Source: Cryptomeria japonica
Taxonomy: Eukaryota; Streptophyta; Pinopsida; Cupressales; Cupressaceae
Length of the DNA stretch: 64,000 nt
Assembly (NCBI RefSeq): GCF_030272615.1
Contig: NC_081406.1
Span: forward strand, 396,450,439-396,514,438
Reading direction: 5' to 3'
The position numbers and the translations under genes are program-made. Positions 1 to 12,466 of this stretch are shown here, one piece after another. Under the pieces are notes generated by a model that worked only from the letters and a program-made list of their open reading frames with translations, ran no database searches and was not told the origin of the DNA. Positions within the stretch are counted from its first letter, which is position 1, and each line of letters opens with the position of its first letter.

Positions 1-2639
1 AAGGCCAGTAAGATCAAGGAAGTTAGAGGGTTGTCGGTGTTAAGCAAACTAGATAATACCTTGTGTAGAGAGTGTCAATTGGGGAAAATGTCTTCCTCAA
101 CCTTTAAAGGTAAATCTTTCACTACTGACAACTTGCTTGATCTTGTGCATACTGATTTGTGTGGTCCTATGAAAACTAGAAGTGTGCAGGGTGATAGGTA
201 CTTCATGATTCTCACTGATGACTGCTCAAGAATGATGTGGGTCACATTCTTGAAAGACAAGTTTGAAGACTTTGTAAATTTTAAAGCTTTCAGAGCATTA
301 GTGGAGAAGAAAAGTGGTAAAAGGATCAAGTGCCTGAGAACTGATCAAGGAGGGGAATTCACTTCTGGTGAATTCAACAAGTACTATCAAGAACATGGCA
401 TCAAGAGGCAATTGTCTGCCCCCCGGACTCCACAGCAGAATGGCCTAGTAGAGAGGAATAACCGGACTGTGGTTGAAGCAGCTAGAACCATGTTGATTCA
501 AGGAAAGGTAGCTCACACCTTTTGGAGAGAAGCGGTGAGCACTGCAATCTACACAATGAACCGAGTACTCATCAAGAAAGGTAAGGATAAAACTCCTTAT
601 GAGTATTGGATAGGTAAGACACCTGTGGTTAGCTAATTTAGAATGTTTGGTAGCAAATGTTACATCAAGAGAAGTGAACACCAGAGCAAATTTGATGTGA
701 AATGTGATGAGGGAATATTCCTAGGATATTCCACCAAGAGAAAAGCTCTCAAGTGTTTCAACAACAGGACTCAGAGAATTGTGGAAAGCATCAATGTAAG
801 AGTTGATGAAACCTCTGAGAAAACTAAGGAAACTGGTAATGAGCAAGTGCTAAGTGAACCGGTTGCAACCTTCTGGGAACCAGTTGTCAGTTAACCGAGT
901 ACCAGTAACAGTGTTCCTACACTGGCAGATGTAGATGCTGATACTGATGGAGATGAGGATGAAGAAGAAAAGCAAGAGAAATCTGTCAAGACCATTCCTT
1001 GGTATGTCAAGTTGAATCATGATCCTAAGAAGATCATAGGAGATAAGGATGCAGGAATCCTTACAAGAAGAAAAGTTAGAGAAAACTCATTCATGATCTC
1101 TGAATTTGAGCCTAAAACATTCAAAGAGGCACATAAGGATGAAGACTGGATCAAGGCAATGGAAGAGGAACTTGACCAGATAGAGAAAAATGGTATATGG
1201 TCCTTGGTACCCAGACCAGAGCACAAAAATGTCATTGGTACCAAATGGGTCTTTAGAAATAAGCTAAATGAGGAAGGCACAGTGATTAGAAACAAAGCTA
1301 GACTAGTGTGCAAAGGATATGCCCAAGAAGAAGGAGAAGACTATGGTGAAACCTTTGCTCGTGTAGCCAGATTGGAAGGAGTGCGTATTCTTCTAGCATA
1401 TGCAGCTTTTTAATGGCTTCAAAGTATATCAAATGGATGTAAAATCTGCATTCCTAAATGGTGTACTTGAAGAGGAAGTGTATATAGAGAAACCAGATGG
1501 GTTTTCCCTATCTGAAGACAGTGGCATGGTGTGTAGGAAACATAAAGCCTTATATGGTCTAAAACAGGCACCTAGAGAATGGTATGAATGCTTGCATTCC
1601 CATCTTGTGAAGATTGGATTTGAGAGAACAAGTGAAGATAGCAATATCTACTTGAATTCTAAAGGAGATCAGATCTTGATCTGTGAGGTATTTGTTGATG
1701 ACATTATCTTTGGTGGAGATGACAAGATGAGTCATGAGTTTGCAGATGAGATGAAGAAAGAGTTTGAGATGTCACTTATAGGGGAGATTAAGTTCTTCAT
1801 TGGACTACAGATCCAGCAGATGAGAGATGGAATCTTTATCACTCAGTCCAAGTATGTCAAAGAGGTGTTGAAGACCTTTGGCATGGAAGATAGCAAACCG
1901 GTTGGTACACCGATGGTGACCGGTTGTAAACTATCCAAAGAGGATGACTCGGCATTGGTTGATGAGAAGGAATATCGATCAATGATTGGTAAATTGTATT
2001 ATGCAGTGCATAGCAGATCGGATATTGCACATACAATTGGCATTATTGCAAGGTTCCAAAAAAGTCCAAGAGAATCCCACTTGGTTGCAGTCAAGCAGAT
2101 TCTTAGGTATCTAAAGGGAACTGTTGACTATGGATTGTGGTATCCATATAGCAAGGATTTCAACTTGAAAGTGTTCACAGATGCTAATTGGGCTGGTAAT
2201 GTAGATGACCGGAAGAGCACAACCAGTGGTGCATTCTTCCTTGGTGGTAGACTGGTCTCCTAGATGAGTAAAAAGCAGAGACTCTCAGTCTACAAAGGAA
2301 GCAGAGTATGTTGTGGCTTTCATGAATTGCACTCAAACAATTTGGATGAAGCATGTATTGAATGGCTTCAAAGTTCCTGTATCTAAACCAGTAAGTATAT
2401 TTTGTGACAATACTAGTGCAATTAATATCTCCAAGAATCTGGTTTTACATTCTAGAACCAAGCACTTTGAGCTTAAGTATCATTTCTTGAGGGAAAAGGT
2501 TCAGAACAAAAAGATTGCACTGGAGCATGTGTCCAGTAAGAAGTAGTTAGTAGACATATTCACCAAGCCTCTCCCAAAGACTACATTTACATACTTAAGA
2601 GGTGAATTAGGGGTACTGCCCCTTCAGGAGGTGAACTAA
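1..2639 (+). pseudogene. Element A: Ty1/copia polyprotein (integrase-RT-RNase H), left-truncated and degraded
   Basis: This is the C-terminal two thirds of a copia polyprotein, which would copy and integrate the element. It enters from the left edge within the zinc-binding pre-integrase region (CRECQLGKM). The integrase triad is visible: D in HTDLCGP, D in RTDQGGEF, E in NGLVERNN (31-636). An acidic linker at 900-1000 leads to RT, with [16 protein letters not shown] near 1310-1355 and the catalytic VFVDDIIFGG near 1690-1720. Copia RNase H follows (1980-2639), ending before TAA at 2637. Breaks against the sister copy G: stop at 634-636, stop near 892, an extra T near 1408 that shifts frame, a TGG-to-TAG stop at 2261-2263 with a small deletion just after it, and a stop near 2544. 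It cannot make a functional polyprotein. The family assignment is secure; the copia lineage is not assigned. Confidence 0.93.
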
Positions 2640-2956
2640 AAGCTTATGCTCCACATTAGTCAGGTATTGCATATTCAAATTTATTTTGGATTGATGTGTT
2701 GAAGGATGCTACTCCTTAGGGGGAGTAGCATAATGGAACAAGGAAGCTTGTGCCTCCACTTTGGCATTGTTGTCAAAGGGGGAGAAGATGTGAAGCGAAG
2801 AAGATATCTGCAGAAATCTAGGGAGATGATGTGAACCAGAGAGATATCTTCATATATTGAGATGTGAAGTGGAGAAGATATCTGCAGAAATCTAGGGAGA
2901 AGATGTGAAGAGGAGAGATATCTTTGTATATTGCCATCAATGCCAAAGGGGGAGAT
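2640..2956 (+). other. Element A 3' untranslated internal region with polypurine tract
   Basis: This non-coding stretch lies between pol and the 3' LTR. The polypurine tract AAAGGGGGAGA at about 2945-2955 directly precedes the LTR start TGTTGGCATT. A second purine tract, AAAGGGGGAGAAG, lies near 2777. Between the two are two to three imperfect tandem copies of a roughly 45-85 bp purine-rich unit containing AGATATCTGCAGAAATCTAG. Confidence 0.75.
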
Positions 2957-4406
2957 TGTTGGCATTATGTGAACCGGTATGTGGACATAATGACATTATA
3001 TGTTTTCATTGATGTCAATATGTTGCAGAGGTGTGAACCGGCATATGTGAGAACCGATATAACACTGTCAACCGACATTTGTGCCAAAGTGAAGCGGTGT
3101 GCTTGTTCAAGGTGAACTGGCATATGGTTATGGGAACCGGCACATGGAAGCATTGTATGACTACTAGTTGGTAGTCTCAACTTTAGGGTTTCCGGTTGAA
3201 GTGTTTCAAGCCTATGTGGCTCAACTGGTGACTTTGTGCGATGAGTTAGCATGACAACAAAGAACAAGATCGTGTTGCCACGTAAGCCTTGTGTGCATGA
3301 AGAAGATCTTGCCTATCTACCTCAGGAATATGAGAAGACCATAAAATGGTGATAACGTGTGATGGGTTATCAGCCACCATGAAAATGATGGAGATTAATG
3401 CAGTATGCTCAATGGTCAGGATTGAACCATTGAATTCCTTAACCTATTAGGTTTAGGGTTTAGGGTTTATGCTACCAACCTAATTGTTTTCTATAAGGTC
3501 GATGTTGTGACTCTTTCTAGGGTTGTTGGCAAAAGTTGTGTGTGAGTATCCAAGAGAAGGGATACGTGATTCTTGCCAGACCAAAAGGAGAGAAGTGATA
3601 CCTACAGAGTGTAAGTGTAGAAGGAAAAGAGGAGCTTAAGTGGATCTGCATTGGCATTGAGTGTTGTTACCAGATCATTGTAATACCTGTTGATCTCTAA
3701 CCACCTCAACAGTTGAAAAATCCCTTAATAGGGTAGCCTTAACCGGCTTGCTGTAAATCCTTTAGCAGGGTAACTCTAAGCTACCGATTTCAAAGTCCTT
3801 TAGCTATTGAGTTCTTGAAATCCTCTAACAATGTAACCTTTAACAGGGTTTAACCCTTAACCGGGTGATCTCTAATAGGACCAGTTCCTAGCAGAACCTA
3901 TTGTAATGTCTCTAACCGGACAAGGCTCCTAATAGAGTAGACTTCCAAAGAGTTCAAAAATAGCTTGGGGTATTCATCCCCACCGTGGTTTTTCCCAGTT
4001 GGGTTTCCACATGAAAAATATGTGTGTCATGTGTGATGCTTTTATCTTGTGATGCTTTGCTACTATTTGTCAAGCATTTGATGGTTCTGTGTTTTATGCC
4101 TGTCAATAAAACATGTTGAACTAGTTGTTTTTATGATCTGATGATAGATCACCTATTTATGCATATGGCTGAAATGGTAGTGTAATCTCAAGTTGAGTGA
4201 AAGGCTAAGTGAGTGACCGGTTAATGTTTGTCTCAGACATTCTTAGCTTTACCAGTTGCACTCTATTTCAAACCGGTATCTCTGTCTCCCAGTCTTTTGA
4301 AGTGTTTGTTGTCAAACCGGTTTAAGATTGTATTTTACCTGTACTGATTCACCCCCCCCCACTCTTAGTACCGGTTCGGTACTATTTGCTCATCATTGAG
4401 TTATCA
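2957..4406 (+). repeat. Element A 3' LTR
   Basis: The LTR is 1,450 bp, begins TGTTGGCATTATGTGAACCGG and ends CATTGAGTTATCA. It is the same family as both LTRs of element G (43935-45513, 49483-51075). It contains many ACCGGT-type sites, three TTTAGGG repeats near 3449-3469, the strings AACCGGG/TCCCTTAA used repeatedly in 3700-3950, and a poly-C tract (TTCACCCCCCCCC) near 4350. The left LTR is outside the window, so no target duplication can be checked. Confidence 0.9.
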
Positions 4407-5879
4407 TATACAACACTTCTAGATATGGGGAAGCCTAAGGAAATTTCAAGTTGTTGTGTCAAAAATTTATCAAAAAACCTTTTTAAGGTGAGCTTGAAGA
4501 TGTTCAGGAGAATGTCGACTCAGACAAGTCAGACTACTCCCCAGATACTATTATGTTCTTCAACACATGAGCTAAGAGGTGGGAATCTTCCACTTATCAC
4601 CTCAATGGAGCCCTCTCTCTTCTTGAGGAGGAATAAATCTATCTCTTGTAACATCTTGTTCCTAAAAATGTTGATAGGCCTGGCAGCCAGTGAGAGGGAG
4701 GGCTAGATGCAGAATTACATGCAGTCTGAAGGCTTCATGAGTGACAAGGAGGAAGAGTAAGTGTTTAAGGTCGACATCAAGGAGGAAGGTGGTGAATCTA
4801 GAATGGCAATTATGGAGGAGGTAGAAGTTGTGGTGCATGTTGATAGCTACCTAGGGTGTCCTGTGAAGTTCAAGGAGAGGTTTCATAAGTGGGGCCAGAT
4901 GGTTAATTGACTCCTTGTGATATATTTTGGTATGATATTATGCAATGCTCTCAATTTAGTTTTAGTTTGCATAACATTTTTGGGTATAATGTGTAAGGCT
5001 TGAATCTCCATTTATCTACAAGGAGACATTTTGGGGGGTCGTTAGATTCATTGATAAGGGTTGTTTCAAATTTCCTTTTGGGTTAGATGGTGTCTAAATA
5101 GTGGTTTTAGTTGGGTAATATAAGGCATTACTATGTTTTAGTGTAATACAAAAATAATGTGATACTTTTTAATTTTAATACAAGGGTGCAACCTCTAGTT
5201 GTTATTAATCAATAAAAATAACAACAATAATAAAAAAAGTATTCCTTAAAGCACACTCATATGAACCATTCCCTAGACAACCCTATGTGAGAAAATCATG
5301 CATACAAAAATACAAAATAATCACTTTTCAAAGATCAAATATAAAACGCATGATTATATAAGATACACCTTGGGAGAAAACTCAAGAGGAGAAACCTAGC
5401 CTCCAAAAACATCAACACTCAATGTATTATTTGATGATGAAACATTACATTACAATTAAAGACGGTCCATGAATACTTTTGAAACATCAAGCTCCTTCAA
5501 TGCATCCTTCATGTGTTTAAGCATTAAACCACACATCACATTCCATGCTTTACATATGCACTCAACAAGAAAGCTCAATACAAATGATAACCAATCCAAG
5601 AAATAAATTAGCCAACAAGACAACCACAACCACTAAACATGTGCCTACCTTTACAGATTTAAGCTCACACAAAATAACCAAGTGCTATAGGTAAAATCAT
5701 GTGTCTCAAAACTATTCTCCAGCATTAAATTTTTTGGTAATAAGTTATGTCAATATTAAATATTTTTTGTGTGGAACTCACATATAAAATATCTAGCCAA
5801 TATTACATACAATTTTACAAGTGGGCCCAAATAAATATTTGAAGTGACTAAACACATCTCTTAAACATGTACACAAAGA
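4407..5879. other. Unassigned interval right of element A
   Basis: I recognise no gene here. A short open stretch on the + strand (about 4707-4910, one stop) would encode an acidic peptide containing SRMAIMEEVEVVVHVDSYLG; it has no family I recognise and may be a relic of a retroelement. From about 5190 the DNA is AT-rich with no coding signal. Confidence 0.4.
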
Positions 5880-6872
5880 GGGTGAACTCACAAAGCTGGT
5901 TCCCACTTTTTGGTACATCCTGATTTTTGCTGAAATCATACATTTTTTGGAAAATATTATTATTTAAGCTTTAAGAGGTCCCATTTGAAGTAATTAATTG
6001 AAGAGAGTTAGATCAAAGGCTCTTAGATCAAAATTTCTTGGATAGAACCTCTCTACTTCTAAATCATACTTGCAATGGAGTCTCCTTTGCATCTATCAAA
6101 TGCTGATAAAAAACCAATTTTACATTAGTTTTTGAGAGGTCAAAGGAATTCATTTAGAAGTTTTGTTTTCTTAAGGATTTAGTCCTTATTATAAGCTTTC
6201 CAAATAGTATAGTTTTTAATATATTTAAGTTTATTAATATATTTTTATTTTATTTTTTATGAATGTAGGTTTTTCACCGAACATGAACTTCTTTGTTCAA
6301 TGCATTGGGAAAAATACCAAACTAATTCAAAATAATTCTGAAAAATATCTACGCCCTAGGTATTGATGTCTTCTTTCTAACCAAAAAAATAAAACTTAAT
6401 TTCGATATATATAGAGCAAGTTATGTGTTTAAACATACACCTATATCTAAATTATAATTAGTCGGACTTCAAAACTTAATAAAATAAAAAATATTCAACA
6501 TATCACTATCAAACCAACTGCATGCCCTGGGTATTGATGTTACAAACCAAAATTTAAAAGAGATAAGTTTTTATCATTTATAGAAAAAAATTTATATGTT
6601 TCGGGATGCACATCACTCTTAACAAATGTTGTTTCCTGTAAAAAATTACTTTTGAGGGAGATGGAAAAATCAATAAAATTTTATTCAAAAAAATTTGAAA
6701 AAAATATATTTAGAATCTACAAAAAGGATGTTACAAATCACTACGTTACATCATCTTCAAATTCTTAATGATTTAAAAGTTATAGGTGTCAGAAAGTGAA
6801 GGTTTTTTGCAAAATGTTCATCTAAGTGTCAAAGTTGGTCAAAAAGTGGGAACCAGTATTGTGAGTTCACCC
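5880..6872. mobile_element. Non-autonomous DNA transposon-like element with 33-bp terminal inverted repeats
   Basis: The left end GGGTGAACTCACAA..GGTTCCCACTTTTTG (5880-5912) is repeated in inverted orientation at 6840-6872 with two mismatches. AAGA is present immediately outside both ends (5876-5879 and 6873-6876), consistent with a short target duplication. The 993-bp interior is AT-rich with no ORF, and carries two direct copies of a CCTRGGTATTGATGT motif (about 6355 and 6527). A transposase-less cut-and-paste element fits best. The superfamily is not clear, because a 4-bp duplication is not diagnostic. Confidence 0.72.
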
Positions 6873-9417
6873 AAGAAATATTTATTTTACATAGGTAAAA
6901 TAATTATTTCTTGAGCAAGGTGTACAACATCCTTTTTATAACATTCTTCCACTTATTGAATACATTTCATAAGGGTCAATCAATGATATAAATCATCATA
7001 GCCATCCATGAAATGACATAAATATCCAACATGCTCTCAAATTGCATCAAGGTAACTATAGTAACATCCAAGATGATCACCATCTCAATTAAGAAATCCT
7101 CTCATACCACAACATGTCACCTATGGAAGAAGAGAGACAAACCAAGGTGAACATGCAACAATCCAAAATACAAAACCATAAAATCCAAGTGACAACAAAG
7201 GTTCTAATATATGGTTAACAAAAAAACCTATATGAATGGAAATAGCATCCATAGACAATTCTAATATCTAATCATGATATCTACAAAGATATCCAAACAT
7301 TAGTAGAACTTGTGCCAGCAAAATATTTGACCCATAAATTATAATCACAAGTTCCATGTACAAAACCTATCAATAAAGAACATACACATCCAAGATCCCC
7401 CACTTGATCATTTATGCCAAACATGAAAATAGATCAAGGTATACCAAGTCTATCAATCGACACTCAACCAAGGTGTGGCTCATAATTCAGATATATAGTA
7501 ACAAATAACAATCATAATGATCCACACATGCAAAAAAAACCAATCCACATTCTCTCACAAGTCACCACGCCTCTCCTAAGTCCACCATAGTAAACATTGT
7601 GAATATGAACCTTCAAGAAGTAATCATAGAGAAAAGAGAAAAAACCTATCACATAACATGTACATTAACCAACACCTCAAATTGATAAGTTGTGCCAAGT
7701 TGTAACTCCTTCACAATCCTAATTGAAAAGCCTTAGCAATGCCCAACTATTCAATCTCATAGACCAAAAAGAATATATGTCTCGTATACCATGTGAATAT
7801 GAGCCTTTGTAAACAAGTAGGATCAAAATAAAAATATATTCTAAAATTAGGAATAAGCGCAATAACATCTCCTAAAATATTCATAAATGATATCATAAAC
7901 AAATTAATATGCATGGGCAAATAATTGTGCTAAAAATCCTCAAATTAAACCTCTATAACTAACACGCATAGCTCAAGATCTATACTCATGATAAGACAAA
8001 GCATAAAACATGATGCATTTTAAAATAAACTAGGCAATACTTATTAGATGGCTATTCGTTGATTAGACAATATTGGAATGAGATTTCTCATTGAAGATAC
8101 ACCAAAACATAATAAATCTCTCCATAAATACTCTCCTCTATAGGACCTCAGGAACTCACATCCATATCTAGATGTTCCGTAGACTTCTTATTGAAACCTA
8201 CAAAGAGTGGCCCTCTTAATAAGTGTCACTAAACTCAAGTTAAATCTATCTTTACCCATCTCCAAGTATATATGAGCACCTAAAAATGATCAATCCATGC
8301 TAAGATCCACATGCAACACCACACTCTAATGAAGCTCCCAAGCATGTGACCAATGTACTCAATACCACTAGTTCATTTTCCAATATCTAACTTTAGAATC
8401 ATCAGAATATCATGTTTTTTAATATCGGGAAATCACAATCTAACATCTCCTCCTACAAGATTAAATACTTTAATAAAAATATATGCTCCTAAAAGAACTT
8501 ATATCATGACAATATTCTAACACATCATCAAAATTCCACCATGACATAATTCCAAATTATCCCCTCAACAAAGGATCACCTATAAAAAAATGATGATATA
8601 AATCAATGGCTCAATCAAAGATTGAAGAGTCCTCTATTTCTAACCAAGATGTCAACATTTCAAATCTCATGAAGATAACCATCTCATGTCAATGAAACTC
8701 AAGATGTTTAAGAGTTCTCACTACATAAAAATAGATCTCCACCAAGATATCAACAACCATCATAGAAGATCATCAATCATTGAGTAATGAATCCACATTA
8801 ATGTCAAATATTTTATTAATTTATGATATCGAGATCACTATGGCATCATAATAGCTATCTCTTCAAGGAAGATTGATAATGGTCCATGCACACTCAACTA
8901 CAACGACAACTACCACCAAAATACCATTGTCAAAAAATCTTGTTGAACAATGCGATTGAGCTATCCATGACATTATGATAAACACCATTCTACTAATATT
9001 AATAACCAACTATCAAGAACTCTAATTATCCATATATTCATTCTAATGTAACATATCAATTCACAAATGACCCCAAAAAAGGCCAACTAATTGAATATAC
9101 TTCAACACTAAGAGACTTGTAGCTATAAACAATCCACATGAGTCATCCCACTATGACCAATGGGTCTCCAATCCATAAAAAATTTATAACTCATAGAAAC
9201 CAAACTAATGCAACATGGAAATTCACTATCACATTAGTAACTTACAAATCAAGACAAAAAAGAAGAAAACTTATAGATCTCAAGAATGAACCATTAGATC
9301 AGTTGTAGATTTATTTTTTCAAAGAAATCTATAATTGAGTAACCATAGCCAAGGAAATAGATAAGCATACAGGAGATAAGAATAACCTTGTAAAACTAAA
9401 CCAGCCTACTATTTGTT
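6873..9417. other. AT-rich unassigned interval
   Basis: There is no convincing ORF on either strand. On the minus strand a purine tract (AAGTGGGGGATC, about 7395-7406) resembles a retroelement polypurine tract, so this may be an old, non-coding minus-strand retroelement. I cannot find matching LTRs. Confidence 0.35.
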
Positions 9418-11670
9418 GTAGTGTCGTAAAATGTATCCTTATACAATTTCATCGTCACTTAGACCTCACCTTGGTGCTTCATCCTTTGATGTCTAATGCC
9501 TATTTTGATTTTGCTCACACCGCCTCACAAACTTGCATTTTCATCACCTTCCCTGCTTTCTCCCCAAATATGAGTCTTGATTCTCAAGACCAAAATGCCA
9601 AGCCTTAGTCATCTTAATAAAGACCCATATTTGGTCCTCACAATGGTCACCTCAAGTGAGCTATAAATCTAACTCCAATTTAGCCTACCCAAAAAATTCA
9701 ATTAATTTGGGCAGTCAAGAATAAAAGGAGGTCTACCCCACCCCTCTTATTTGAAAACCTAATCTAACGACTTCTAATATCTCAATTACACTCTATCAAA
9801 GTAAGCAAGCAATCAAGTGTTCATCAAGCATTGGAGAAGAAGTGAATTCAAGTTCAAGCATTCAAGATGGCATCCATGGTTAGCCTTACATGAATACATT
9901 TTACATGAAACCCTTAAATCCTTGTGTGAGGATTCAAGCAAGCTTCATCATGGTATACATTTCAATTACAAGCATTTCAATTCAAACCTCACCTTTCCCT
10001 CAAATGGTAAGCATCTTTCTACAAATTCCATTTCAATTTCAAGGTTAATTTCTAAACCATGGTTTGACCCAGGGCAAACCCCTATCCTCAACATTTTTCT
10101 TGGTTGTACTAAAAGATTCTAACAAAATTGACGATAATGAATAGGTTTAGCTTTCAATAGAGAAAAACTCAGAGGAGCAAGGCGAATCTGTATTACCTTG
10201 TCCTAAAAAATCATACCAAACTTCTAGGAATAGGTTATGATTCTCTTCTTTTGCTCAAATCCCTATTTGTGGCTATGTTGGATATTTGAAGCAGTTTGGT
10301 TTTACTGTTTCCTCTCAATTACTTATTATTTTGCCCTAAATTCAAACTATACAATTCCAATTACATTTTCAACTTGAATAAAAAGGGAATAAGGACTATA
10401 ATTAGCATTCAACCCTCTTCCTAATAGAATTTAGTTTGGTTCTATTATATATATCTTTTAATGTAATGAATGTGAAAGTTATTAATGAATACTAAGAGGG
10501 GGGTGAATTAGTATACCAAAAAACACTGAACTCAAACTTCTAAACAATTTAGCAGATAACCAGTATATAAACAGTTTCACTAATAAACCGGTTAAGATAA
10601 ATGCAAACCAAATAGAAAACAAAGCATTCACCCACAAAAGTACAATCACCATAACACAAAATGTTTTGACGTGGAAACCCAAATGGGAAAAACCACGGTG
10701 AGTAGAAACTCACAAGTAAATATCTGTAGAATAGAAACCAGACCGGTTAAGGTTAGACCAGTTAAGGTCATAAAATGTTCTTCACCAGAACAGATCCAAT
10801 TAGGAATCTAGATCTCTGTTAGGAGATAAGTCCTGTTAAAGACTACCTTGTGAGAGGATTTCAGATTCACAGTTGTGAACCACCTTGTTAGAGGATTTAC
10901 AAAGGCTTTGCTAGGCCTACCCGGTTAAGGGTTTCAGACTTGTCAAAGATGTGAGTAATCAACAAGTGAGTGATCTAGATACTAGCATGGTATGCTTGGT
11001 TAGATCCTTCATAGCTCACTGTTAATGCATTTCAGCATTACTTCAGTCTTCAATATCTCCACACTCCTATTCTTCACATAGACCTAATCTTTTCTTCTAT
11101 GATCGCACATACAAAACCCTCGTCATCATTTAAAACCCTAGACATGATGTCCTTATAAAGGAGTCTAATTTCATGGATTAAATTACAAGTTCCTAGGTTC
11201 AGTGCATCTAGACACATTTGGTAACATGGCACAAAATCAGCACCAAAGTGTCGGTGGATGATAACTCATCACATAAATACTGCCTGGTAACTCATCACAG
11301 AGTAATACCGGTTCATACAATTTACCGATTACCGATTGTCAAAAATGAAGACTGAAAAAATGTTAACTACCACTGTGTTCCTTCGTACCACTTGAGATCC
11401 TCAAACCGCTTGAGGTCTTCATACCGCTTGAGGTCTGCAGTCAGTTTGTGACTGATAAACATCTTCTGCAAAACATCGATAGTCTAAAGACTATAATACA
11501 TAATACCGGTTGGAACAAATACCGGTTGAGCATAACTCATACATCAAGAAAGTGTATACAAAGAAAGTGTGTGTCCATCAGTGACAACCACAACATCATC
11601 AAAATGCCAACAGTTATGTCATTTCCCAGTTTACAAAGCATAACTTGAGAAACCCTAATTTTATTTCACA
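9418..11670 (+). repeat. Element D left LTR, interrupted by a solo LTR
   Basis: 9418-10482 plus 11618-11670 align with 36960-38117 almost throughout. Shared landmarks are the opening ACAATTTCATC.TCAC, the text GTATACATTTCAATTACAAGCATT and the ending CAAAGCATAACTTG.GAAACC. The ORF of 101 codons at 9817 has no counterpart structure in the right copy and is probably not a gene. Similarity stops at TTTATTTCACA (11670). Confidence 0.65.
10483..11612 (-). repeat. Solo LTR of the element B family
   Basis: This 1,130-bp copy of the B LTR is in minus orientation, with TGTTGGCATTTT at its right end and CTCTTAGTATTCATTA at its left. It is flanked by a perfect 5-bp duplication GTTAT (10478-10482 and 11613-11617). 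The matching place in the other D LTR (about 38058-38075, GAAAGTTAGGTTATTTCC) is empty, which confirms the insertion. No internal sequence remains, as expected after LTR-LTR recombination. Confidence 0.92.
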
Positions 11671-12127
11671 TTACATGTTGGTGAACTCAAATTATTTTAT
11701 GCTTGTTTCTAATTTATTGTCTGAGATTTGATTTATATGCACTTTAATATTAATTTTTACACTCAAATCATATTTGTAATTGAATTACATAAATTTAGTG
11801 GTTTTTCATAAAAACCCTATTTTATTATTCTAAAATTGACTTGTGGGTTGCATAATTTTCCAGTTGTGTTTTCATATTTGATTATTATGACTTGCTATGT
11901 TCAGATATAGATGCATATAATATCCAATACCATAATTCACATTGTTTAAATTATTGGTTAACCAATTTTTTTTATAAAGAATTGCATTGCTTGATCATAG
12001 TTTTCAATCTTTGCATCCAAATTTTTCTCCTTTGTGCATGAGTTTTGTTACCCTTAGTTCTATGTGCAATATTCCAGTGAGAAGAATTTGTAGACTCAAG
12101 GATTCCTGATGTTTAAATACTACTGAT
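11671..12127 (+). other. Element D leader
   Basis: This is non-coding AT-rich DNA between the D left LTR and the gag-like ATG at 12128. I do not recognise a primer-binding site. Confidence 0.4.
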
Positions 12128-12466
12128 ATGGAGCCTCAGTTGGATAAATTATTACATGTGAATTTTGGTGTTTCCTCTAATCCAACAAATGACATCACTT
12201 ATCCCCATTCTCCACATACTTTTCATGATGTGGATGAATCACTAACTAGGGTTACTATTGACCAATTAGAGTAGATTGATAATGAATTTGAGAATCTTCA
12301 ACAATGGATGGGTCAAGAATACCCAAATAGTGAGGCAATTCTCTTGATTGAAAGATTAAAAATAATGGTGCAAAATGATAATATAGGTGTGGATCTGTTG
12401 TGTGGCCTTTCTCATATTGTTGATACTAATACTATGCCAATCAAAAGTTGTGCCAATCCTTGGTTA
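12128..12466 (+). pseudogene. Element D gag, N-terminal part (interrupted by element C)
   Basis: The open reading begins MEPQLDKLLHVNFG and continues for about 110 codons with one TAG (near 12272) before it is cut by element C at 12467. It resumes at 32182 in another frame with a Pro/Ser/Tyr-rich stretch. The region matches the poorly conserved, disordered N-terminus that precedes the gag core in plant gypsy elements. Assignment rests on position rather than on a conserved domain. Confidence 0.5.

Noticed and set aside
3441-3475. Chromosome end or interstitial telomere
   Set aside because: Only three repeats, embedded in an LTR and shared by position with the other LTR copies.
4386-4706. 106-codon ORF starting at the end of the A LTR
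   Set aside because: It spans the LTR boundary and low-complexity text, has no domain, and cannot be an old gene.
9817-10122. 101-codon ORF in the D left LTR
   Set aside because: The right LTR copy reads in a different frame with different composition; only the DNA is conserved.
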